DNA of 25,314 bases from Baffinella frigidus (Eukaryota > Cryptophyceae > Cryptomonadales > Baffinellaceae): contig MU646340.1 of assembly GCA_026770585.1 (NCBI GenBank), positions 906,639 through 931,952 on the forward strand. The letters are read 5' to 3'. Within the stretch, counting starts at the first letter, position 1. Each line of letters opens with the position of its first letter. The notes under the pieces were generated by a model. The model was not told the DNA's origin. It searched no databases and saw only the letters and a program-made list of their open reading frames with translations. Made by a program: the position numbers and the translations under genes. Of this stretch, positions 17,328 to 25,314 are shown piece after piece.

Positions 17328-20300
17328 TCACTGCATCTCCTTCAAAAACGCCAGGGCCTCCACGAGCGTGAGCCCCCCCCCCGCGTCGCCCCCCCCCCGG
17401 CCAGGACTGTCCTCGAGAAACGCCTCGACGTCTGCGCGGAAGGCATCAAGGTCGTAGCCGTACTCATCTCGCATCTCCTCTTCGAAGAGCACCTCGTGGC
17501 ACGCCGACAGCTCCAACCGCCCTGCATGGCCAGAGAGATCCTCAGCCGAAATGTGTGTACCCGTGCCACCGACCAACACATGTGTAGAGAGGGTGGGCGG
17601 CGGGAAGGGAGTGCAAGGCCGCTCAGGAGGGTGGGTACCCAGCATATTGCGTGAGATGGGCCCACCTCGGGACAGACAGGCCCTAAAGGCCTGCCTCGGG
17701 ACGGAGTTGAGAAAGTGGGCGGTGACCGTGTGGAGAGTCGGCAGGCAGTCGCGCCTTGAATTGCCGCTCAATGTCCTTTTCCTTGTCTGCCGTCAGGAGG
17801 GGGTCTCCCTCCACGTGCCACCACTGCACACACCACCACGCCCAGAGGTTCATCGGAAGGCTTCTCATTGCCAAAAGCTTCATGCGGGAACACGGCAATG
17901 CGTATCTAGGCTCATAACCTTACAGTCTAGGTGCCCTCATAGCTTCCGGTTCAGCAAACCTAACGAAAGACAAGGGGTTCCGTGTGTCACGATTCTTTTG
18001 GTTTGGAACGGCTGGTGGAAGCTGCGTGCGCCAGATGCAACATGAGGACCCGACGGGCGGGCAGAGTGTGCGGTCCCACGCGCATGCTACTCACATGCGT
18101 CTGTTCCTGTATCAGGGGGCCGTGGAGCGGACCTTGATGATTGCGTCTTGATACTCTTTGACGGTGTCCACAGAGGGTTTGCCGCACGAGGCCGTCTTCC
18201 GAACCTGCCAAAAAAGATGTATTGTGAGTTCCGATGCGATTCGACAACTCTATTTTGGGGCATGATGCGAGTGGGGTTCGGTGCATGGGCCCCGTCATAG
18301 CTGCTCCGCGGCACAAAACCCTTCCGACGCAAGGCACGCACACGTTTGAACTGAACCATTTTTTACACGAAATGCTTTTCTTCACCTTCTCGCACGAAAG
18401 GTCTTCCGACACACGCATACACCTCTAGCACACGAGAGGTAGACATGCATCGGACAGACCGCAGCACCGCAAGGTGCACCCGGGCGGGCGCGAGATGGGG
18501 CGGGCGCGAGACCACATAGAGGTGCGCCTCGCGGGTCGTCGAGGTCATGGGGATTCGAGAGGCCTGGATCTCCAGAGGAAGACCCGGCACCGCCAGCAAC
18601 CTGCCATCATCAACTTCCAGTAACCTTACTGTTTCAAGTAAGCACCCCCACCACCACGCATCTCACACTTGGATCTCACACTTGGATCTCATGCTGCAAC
18701 ACGCTCCCAACGGGGTTCACAAAAATTCGAGGGATTGTCAATCCGAGCCTGCCCAACGGGATGAGCGATCCCCTGAGGAAAAGAGAACTGTAGCTGACAT
18801 TGCGACGTCACGCAGCCTAGGGGGGGGGCGACATCTGGGCAGATTCCCCAGGGGTGAGGGACCGTTGGAAGCTCACTTGGTGATGAATTCGTTTGGACGG
18901 AAGGAGATGACCGCGTAGACGCCCTGGGGAGGGGCGGGTCTAGGGTTAAGGGTTTAGGGGTGTAGAGTTTAGGGTTGGGGGTTTGGGGTTTAGGGTTTGG
19001 GGTTTGGGGTTTGGGGTTCAGGGTCCAGTGTCCAGTGTTCAGGGTTTAGGGTCTAGGGTTTATGGTTCAGTGTTCAGTGCTCAGGGTTTGGGGTTTAGGG
19101 TTTGAGGATTAGAGTTAGGGTTTAGGGTTTAGGGTTTGAGTTTTAGGATTTGAGGTTTAGGGTTCAGGGTTCAGGGTTTAGGGTTTAGGGTCTAGGGTTT
19201 AGGGTTTAGGGTTGAGGTACCTCTCACCGATCAGGGGGTGCGGGGTTCTGGCAGAGGGGTGGGGGTAAGAAAAGAGAACACTGCTCACAGCAGTGTGCGC
19301 CCTGCTCATCAAAGTCTATGTCCTAAACCTCAAAGTCTGTGTCCTACACCTCCAAGTGTGTGTCATCAACCTTCAAGTGTGTGTCCTAAACCTCCAAGTG
19401 TGTGTCCTACACCTCCAAGTGTGTGTCCTACACTTGCATGGAAGAGACCTGGGGGGCGAGGAGGCGGACGATTTCGCAGATCATGTGAGAGGCCTCGTCC
19501 GTGCACAGCAGCGCGTCCAGCGTCCCCTGTCGCCACGCCCGGGAACCGTCAGCACTCTGTGTGTGTGCAATCGTCTTTGTGCGTGGAGGGGCGTGCCTGT
19601 CCGTGTGCAATACCAGCGCCCAACGACGAGAGCAGGCGCTACGCATTCGGCAAGGCAACCAGTCTCAGGAAACAGATGGGGCGGGGGACGAGCCTTGTCG
19701 AAGATGAGTTCAAACGCCTCAGCATCAGGCAGCTCCTCCTCGCACTTGGTCATGTCCGCCACGACCCACGCCAACCCCGGGTGGCTCTCCTGGGTCTTGT
19801 CCTGCATGTGCGCAACCTGGGCCGCGTCGATGTCGGCGCTGGTGACCTTCTCGTACCCCGCCCCGAGCAGGTCCTCGCTCAGCGTGCTGGTCCCGCACCC
19901 CACCACCTGCGCCATCCACGCGATTCCCGCCCACGGTCACTCGACCGAGTCGCGCGGCACGTGGCGTGGCCCAGCGCGGAGGGGTTGTTGCAGGGTACCC
20001 CGGCCCGCGCAAGGTTGGCTGCTGCATCAGTCGCAGGCGCAGGTGGGGAATGGTGGAGGGTGAGTACCAGCACGCGCCGCGGCTCCGGGACACGTAGCGC
20101 CTCGGGCGTCACCTGTTGCACGCCTCAGATTTCAAGGCGGGCACGCGGCATTGGGCAGCGGCACTTGGAATCCTTCCCACTCGACTCGAGGGAGACCAAG
20201 GCGCCGCAGGGCTTTGGTCTGGGAATGCTTCTATGCTGCGAACCACCCGTTCATGTCTCAGTGTGAAAGACGCTCTTCCCCCTCTTCTTCGGCAGCACCA

Positions 20301-20771
20301 GCGATCCCGGGGGCCAGTCTGGTTTCTGTGCGAGAGCCACTGCTTTTTCTCGCTCTTGCCAAAATGCAATCCCTGAGACACTCACCATGTGCGCGAAGTC
20401 CGGAAAGTCGACAATCCAGTCGAACGTGCCACACGCTTCACCGTCTGCGAGTCCCGTGCCCGCTGCCCGCAGCTCTGCCAACGACGCCTGCATAGAGAAG
20501 GTCAGAAAGACGTGCCGCGAAAAGCTGCAGGGTTGCCTATTGGCGGTTGTACCACCTCGACGCACGGGTGCTGTCGGTTGTAGGGAGTGGGGATGGTGTT
20601 GGCACAGTGCAAGAAGCCCTGAGCATTGGACGGGGGAAGAGCTGCAGAGGCCGGTGATTTCTCAGGATACTCGATCATTTCAGGGAGGGATCGCCCCCCT
20701 CTGCGTGCACACGTCCTTGCCTATCATGGCAACAGGCGCCCGACCTGCATCTCTGGAGAAAGCTTCTCCAT
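17328..20771 (-). CDS. EEF1AKMT4/METTL13-like SAM methyltransferase
   Basis: Class I SAM-dependent methyltransferase resembling the eEF1A-lysine methyltransferase 4/METTL13 group, which methylates lysines on protein targets. The substrate here is inferred. Exons in transcript order: 20771-20745 (tentative), 20487-20386, 20112-20068, 19906-19694, 19526-19449, 18923-18877, 18600-18513, 18204-18133, 17823-17727, 17521-17328, giving about 320 aa. All phases agree. Motifs: FDWIVDF (about 32-38) in the pre-fold helix, LVVGCGTS (SAM loop, about 58-65), acidic SADID after strand 2 (about 81-85), VVADMTK (about 106-112), FDKGTLDALL (about 127-136) and AHLYVVRK near 203, the usual end of the fold. About 115 further residues follow: WWHVEGDPLLTADKEKDIE, then an acidic stretch with LFEEEMRDEYGYDLDAF, then a Gly-rich tail. 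I do not recognise this extension. The FDK/GTL junction needs a GC donor (AAG then GCTCGT). The usual YWDxRY element before FDW is not visible. A longer start at 20912 (MSWVAWCLFFIAA) would add a hydrophobic leader. Confidence 0.85.
17522..17726 (-). other. last intron of the methyltransferase gene
   Basis: A 205-nt GT-AG intron (donor GTCACC, acceptor CCATGCAG). It contains a duplicated GCCTCGGGAC-like phrase (reads as GGGAC/CCTCGGG on plus near 17668 and 17693) flanking AGGCCCTAAAGGCCT, a near-palindrome. Confidence 0.55.
18940..19216 (-). repeat. CCCTAAA-type array in methyltransferase intron
   Basis: On plus this reads TTTAGGG, TTTGGGG, TTCAGGG, TCTAGGG and TTGAGGG. On the minus (sense) strand it is therefore C-rich. 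It lies in the intron between the exons encoding LLAPQ and GVYAVISF, ending about 17 nt before the acceptor at 18924-18926. The orientation is reversed relative to the CTL gene but the same relative to transcription. Confidence 0.92.
19308..19437 (-). repeat. 21-bp minisatellite in methyltransferase intron
   Basis: About six imperfect 21-nt units of the form GTGTGTCCTACACCTCCAA (plus strand). Because the unit is a multiple of three, it makes a repetitive antisense open frame (VCVLHLQ repeats). It begins next to the donor of the exon at 19526-19449 and abuts the CCCTAAA-type array in the same intron. Confidence 0.85.
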
Positions 20772-20912
20772 GCCACCGACGTGCGTCCCGCTAATGCGAA
20801 ACGGCGGCAGGCAGGGGACCGCGCCGATCGCTGCTCCACCAGCGGTGGCTGAGACGCGAAACTCCGAAGTTGATGCTGCAATGAAGAACAGGCACCACGC
20901 GACCCAGCTCAT

Positions 20913-21294
20913 CAAACCGCACCCTGCGAGCCCATGGAACGGACTTCCTCCACACTCAACCACCTGACCTCGATCTGGATCTTGGGCGCAACCACGCGTG
21001 AGGAAACAACCACCCTGGGCCGGATTCTCGTTCGTGGAGATTCTGTGCGGGGAGGCCCGACGTTTTTTCCTGAGAGCTGCCTTTGATTTCGGTCTAAAAC
21101 AGTTGTGAAAATTCATAAAGTCAATTTACAAACCAATATTCATCTAAAGTTGTAGTAATTGGAGCCTTGCATGGCCCTGGCAAGGCCATCAGAAATCGAA
21201 AGACAGGGTGACGGGCGACGAGGCAAAATCAGACGAGAATTTCCTCTGTTCGTCCGTCCCTACAGAGACGCCCCGCTGTTCGGCCTTCCCTAGC
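20913..21294. promoter_or_regulatory. divergent promoter region
   Basis: This interval separates the minus-strand methyltransferase start from the plus-strand glycoprotein start. 21060-21170 is clearly AT-rich (for example AAAATTCATAAAGTCAATTTAC) in otherwise GC-rich DNA, as expected for a shared promoter. No firm TATA box can be assigned. A copy of AATTGGAGCC occurs near 21158. The interval shrinks or grows with the start chosen for the methyltransferase. Confidence 0.5.
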
Positions 21295-24253
21295 ATGGCA
21301 CCATGTGGAAGCGCCGACCGGCGCCGCGGGAAGCGCTGGCAGCTGCCTGCCACTGCGGCACTGCTGTTCGTGATCCAGATTTCAGCAGACGAAGATCCAG
21401 ATTCAGACGAAGAGCTGGAGGGCGTGGCCTCTTGCTTCCAGATCCTGGATCCGCCACACGGCCACATTTCCTCGTGAGTGCCCACTCTGCAGCTAGTAGC
21501 GTTCGAGCGGTCAGGTCCGGATGACGATCCAGGAGAAGAGCTCAAGGCGGAATGAGCGCTGATGGACTGTACTCCGTTCCTCACCCCTCCGAACCCTGCC
21601 ACGCAGGGAGGAAGAGCTGGTCAAGGGGCACAACTTCTACCTCATGGTCAACTGCGAGGGATTCGCTCGCGCCAAGACCGTAGGGTCACTCCCCACCCGC
21701 AACCTGCGACCCGCAGTTTGAAGGTAAAACCCCGAGGCGAGTAAGTCGAAGCCCTACGAGGCATCTTGCCTTGCGAGGACGAGACCTCGCATTGCTTCTG
21801 CCGCAGCGCTTGCATGCAGTCCTGCCATCGCACGCACATCAGCGATGTGACCCCGCCCCCCGTCGAAGGTGGGCGCTGCAAGGACAAAGCTTTGAACACG
21901 AACTGGAGCCGCACGTCGAAGAAGGCTACGTCCTTGACTTCCACGTTCCGCGCGGCAACTTCGAGATATCGATGAACCTCACCCGCAAGGACGGGTCTCG
22001 CCCTCCCTCCAACTGCCACGTGCCACCAACCCTCTCCATTGAATCAGAAGCCTTTTTTTTCCCGGCACACACCTGTACTCTACACCGTAACCCTTCAATC
22101 CTCACACTGAACAGTAAACCTCGCCGCACTTTACACCCTGAACTCTAAACCCTACACCATAAACCCTAAAACCTAGACACCCCCTAAGCCCTAAACGCTA
22201 CAAACGCAGATCAGTGGAGCAGGCGTGGACGCTGCTGCACTGCATTCCGCTCATCAACCCGCGCCTCGAGATCCTCTTCCCCCCGGAAGGCTTTGTGTAC
22301 ACTCCTAATCCCTGGACCCTGAACCCTGAACCCTAAACCCTGAACCCTAAACCCTACACCCTACACACTAACCTTACACCTTACACCCTAAACCCCAAAC
22401 CCTACACCCTAAACCCTAAACCCTACACCCTAAACTCTAAACCCTGAGCCCTTAACCCTATATCCTGAACCCTAATACTAAAACCCAACACCCTACACCC
22501 TACACCCTACACCCTACAACCTACACCCTACACTCTAGACCCTAAACCCTAAACCCTAAACCCTGAACCCTGCACCCTTCACCCTTCACCCTCAACGCTC
22601 AACGCTCAACGCTCAACCCTCAACCCTAAACTCTAAATACCAATCCCTGAACTGTAAACTCTAAATCTCAAATCCTACATCCTAAACCTTGAACCCGAAC
22701 CCCCAAACCCCAAACCCCAAACCCACAACCCCAAACCCGAAACCCTAAACCCTAAACTCGAAACCCTGAACCCTAAACCCCATACCCTGAACCCTAAAAC
22801 CAAAACCCTACACCCTACACCCTACACCCTACACCCTACACCCTACACCCTACACTCTCGACCCTAAACCCTAAACCCTAAACCCTAAACCCTTCAACCT
22901 TCACCCAAAACCTGAACCCAAAACCCTAAACCCGAAACCCTAAACCCTAAACCCCAATCCCTAAACTCTAAACTCTAAATCCTACACCCTAAATCCTAAA
23001 CCCGAAACCCGAAACCCGAAACCCTTAACCCTCAACCCAAACCCCACACCAGGTACCACGCAGACGTTGCCCCATTTATTGTCGTCCACGTGGTAACACC
23101 CACGCGCCCTTCTAATCTGCTCTCACCCTTTTCACCTTCAAAACATTGAAATTCCCGATGCAAGTTCTGAGTTGTAGGTACGCCACGTCTTCTCCTGCCC
23201 GGTCCACGATATATCTCCCTAAACCCTACACCCTACACCCTACACCCTAAACCCGAAACCCTAAACCCTAAACTCTAAACCCTAAACTCTAAGCCCTCAA
23301 CCCTCAACTCTCAACCCTAAACCTGAAACCGCAAACCCTGAAGCCTGAAGCCTAACCCCGTGTGGACGCCCTTGGGGCTCTTTCACCAGCGGGGGTTCCT
23401 CGTCATGGGGGGGGTTTCGCCCAGTGTCCGCCCCGCAGGGAGAGGTTCGATGCGTTGCGATCGAGATGCAGCGGTGCGATCGAGAGGGTCAAGGGTCAAT
23501 GTGGACGTGGCCATGACGAGAGGGTGAATATGGCGGTGGCCAGGTCGGGAGGGTGAGTATGGTGGCGGGTGGGCAGGTGGAGACTCCCGGGACGGAGGCG
23601 ATCCGGGGACCGATGCGTTACATCCTCGACATCCAACTCACCGCCACCTCCCCTCACGACAACTCCACTGTCTTCCCTGGTTGTCCCCCGCCCAACGAGT
23701 CAATCTGCCTCAGATAATCTTTGCTCCTGGTTACATGAATTCAGATCAGGACTCTGAAGCCCTGCCTCAGGTAATCTGGGCTCCTCGTTTAATGGATTTA
23801 GAGCAGGACTCCGTACAGACGCTCTGGTACAAACAGCATCTACATGTATTTATTGAGGAGCCCCGAGTAACGGACGCTGTGCGTGCGTCACTCTTGGGCG
23901 GTGACAGCGCTTTCTGCCCTCCAGTGTGACATGTAGAGCTCTGGGTAGTTCTGAATCGAGGAGTTGGCAGGGTGACTCGCGTGCCCCCCCCTCGCAGAAT
24001 CGCTCCACTGCCAGGGCGGTGATGAGTGCTTCCTGAAGACGACAAGTTGGATGGTGTTGATGGAGCCAAGGCGCTCTCTGCAGAAGTTCCCTCCCCCAAG
24101 GGCGATTCCAGGTCCGTCATTTCAGACCCCCCCCCCTAGGCTGTGGGGCATGCGGCTTCGAAGGCACACACTGCACTTATTCAGTGAATCGTCTGCGGTC
24201 TTTGCGTCGGCCTGGTTCTCCTCTTCCTTTCCCCCTCTCCCTCTCCCCCTCTC

Positions 24254-24290
<37 letters not shown>

Positions 24291-25314
24291 ACCCCCCCAC
24301 ACGCTGGGTTCCAACGTGTCCCGTGTACGTGTCCCTTTACCCAACCCCCGGGAGGGCGAGACAAGAGTCATCGCACGAGAACATCCCCTCTTCAAAAACG
24401 GCTCAAGTGACGGGAGGAGATAGATACATGCCTCTGCCAATGAGTTTGCGATGCATGAACAAAAAGTTTGCTACCAACTGATTTGGCGGAGGATATTGCG
24501 GGGCGTAGCGATGCTATCTCCGGAGAACCGAATCATCCCGCGGGCGTCGGACCTGATCTTCCTGCACCCGCTGCACCCGGACGTCAACTTCGAACCTCGC
24601 GCGGCTGACTTCGCACTCTCCGTCAAGCTCTGGGATGCGAGCTACTCTGTCTTCGTCCAGGTCCGTTGTGGCCCCGCCACCCCTCGGCACTTCCTTGACA
24701 CACCCATAGGTTGACTGAATCTTATTCGTCACGGTAGTGTCGACACTTCCTTGACCCCTGGGTAGTAAAGTTAGTACCCATGGCAAAAATAGGCGACTCT
24801 GACGCGGCATGTACTTGAGATGCCTGTGCCACAGACTCCAAACCACCAACTCGACCCTCTGATCCGGCAAGCACGAAACAGCGAGGCACCCGGCGCTTCG
24901 TCAACTCTTCCTGCACCCGCATGCACGCCTCACGCCCAGACCTCGCGCGACTAACCCCCCCCCCCTATTCAGGAGGTGGTGCTCAACATCTCGCACAGTC
25001 CAAACACCTCCTACACCTCCGCTGAAGCGCCCCCCCCCGGCGAATGCTCCAGCGCAGACCCCGCCGCCTGCCCGCGCTCTCCTACTCCCCCGCACGCTCC
25101 CGCGCACACCCCATCATGGGAACCCCCCGGGGACGCGCCGGAGGCTGGGGGTGTCGGGTGCAGAGGGGACACGCTCGGAGAAGGGTGCGCGTTTGACATG
25201 ACGCGCGATGCGGCGTACCTCCCGGACGTGGTGCCGGACGCGTCCAAGGGAAGACGGGAGGCTGCCAAGCACTGGGCGGTTGGCGTTGCTGCCCTCCATC
25301 GCTCCCTGCATGCC
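21295..25314 (+). CDS. secreted glycoprotein with tandem beta-sandwich-like repeats (5' part)
   Basis: Family not recognised; incomplete at the window end. Proposed exons: 21295-21473, 21607-21679, 21807-21994, 22210-22296, 23053-23092, 23577-23679, 23998-24111, 24509-24660, 24973 to beyond 25314, all GT-AG, all phases matching, at least 426 aa. Residues 9-14 are basic and 17-31 hydrophobic (LPATAALLFVIQISA), a signal peptide or anchor; an acidic mature start follows. Three segments share a pattern of Leu/Phe-Ile-x-x-Pro, a loop, then alternating hydrophobics: CFQILDPPHGHI (about 51-62), RLEILFPPEGFVYHADVAPF and DLIFLHPLHPDVNFEPRAAD (about 272-291). I infer Ig-like extracellular or ER-luminal domains. 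Asn-X-Ser/Thr sequons occur in MNLTRK, DNSTV, LNISHS and PNTSY. The last exon is Pro/Cys-rich. The exon 7/8 junction is uncertain: donor after 24085 with acceptor before 24492 also keeps frame. Confidence 0.68.
22075..22206 (+). repeat. CCCTAAA-type array in glycoprotein intron 3
   Basis: A short degenerate array (CTACACC, CCCTAAA, CCTAGAC) ends directly at the acceptor of the exon at 22210. C-rich strand is sense. Confidence 0.85.
22310..23050 (+). repeat. CCCTAAA/CCCTACA array filling glycoprotein intron 4
   Basis: Nearly the whole 756-nt intron (22297-23052) is degenerate heptamers. Two blocks of tandem CCCTACA (about 22495-22535 and 22806-22856) are followed by very similar ACTCT(A/C)GACCCTAAACCC sequence, an internal duplication with offset about 316. 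Variants include CGCTCAA and CCCGAAA. C-rich strand is sense. Confidence 0.92.
23093..23576 (+). repeat. glycoprotein intron 5 with CCCTAAA array
   Basis: A unique segment (23093-23216) is followed by an array (23217-23360) of CCCTACA, CCCTAAA, CCCTCAA and CCTGAAG units. A GC-rich segment with duplicated GATCGAGA(T/G) then runs to the acceptor at 23576. C-rich strand is sense. Confidence 0.85.
24255..24298 (+). repeat. poly-C tract
   Basis: Thirty-six consecutive C (24255-24290), one A, then seven more C, preceded by a CTCTCC-rich stretch. It lies in the intron before the exon at 24509. The length may be unreliable in the assembly. The proline-rich and glycine-rich open frames across it are artefacts. 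Confidence 0.9.

Noticed and set aside
17727-17760. Second GC donor after FK in the methyltransferase
   Set aside because: A GT donor at 17726 (phase 1) matches the next exon's phase, whereas the GC donor does not keep the frame.
19238-20266. 342-codon open frame on plus, the longest in the window
   Set aside because: It is antisense to the methyltransferase exons, which carry clear SAM-binding motifs, and its N-terminal third is a 21-bp minisatellite.
23436-23480. tRNA B-box-like GGTTCGATGCG
   Set aside because: No A-box at the right distance and no acceptor stem.
24051-24440. Poly-Pro or poly-Gly proteins
   Set aside because: They come from the 36-nt C tract in an intron.

Overview
The window is nuclear DNA from a GC-rich, intron-dense eukaryote, probably a microalga or related protist. 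The evidence is a gene of at least 17 short exons with GT-AG introns, acceptors that are mostly AG followed by G, and no prokaryotic operon structure. Introns and intergenic DNA are filled with degenerate copies of the heptamer CCCTAAA (TTTAGGG). That is the Arabidopsis-type telomere unit, also known from many green algae and dinoflagellates. I cannot name the species.

Layout. Bases 1-8.8 kb are mostly non-coding. They hold TC/GA microsatellites, one doubtful three-exon gene (558-1072), a cluster of four fold-back (inverted-repeat) elements at 1.9-3.7 kb, a 2.8-kb degenerate telomere-type array with higher-order repeats (3.72-6.53 kb), and a patchwork of short dispersed repeats at 5.4-8.6 kb. 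Three protein genes follow. (1) 9107-17026, plus strand, is a complete 17-exon gene for a choline transporter-like protein (CTL/SLC44), 787 aa. (2) 17328-20771, minus strand, is a 10-exon SAM-dependent methyltransferase of the EEF1A-lysine-methyltransferase-4/METTL13-like type with an unusual C-terminal extension. (3) 21295 to the window end, plus strand, is the 5' part of a secreted or luminal glycoprotein with a signal peptide and three apparent tandem beta-sandwich-like repeats, family not recognised. Genes 1 and 2 converge, with 301 nt between stop codons. Genes 2 and 3 diverge from a short AT-rich region near 21.1 kb. I see no functional link among the three products.

I derived all exon models by hand, matching reading phase across each junction and checking against family motifs recalled from memory. 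For genes 1 and 2 every internal junction is phase-consistent. One methyltransferase intron appears to be GC-AG.

The most interesting signal is non-coding. In all three genes, on both strands, the degenerate CCCTAAA repeats lie with the C-rich strand as the sense (RNA-like) strand, and most intronic poly-C runs do too. Also notable are large intronic and intergenic fold-backs, a tandem duplication of an intron/exon boundary that creates a frame-killing decoy exon, and four consecutive introns inserted at G|G sites, three of them inside tryptophan codons.
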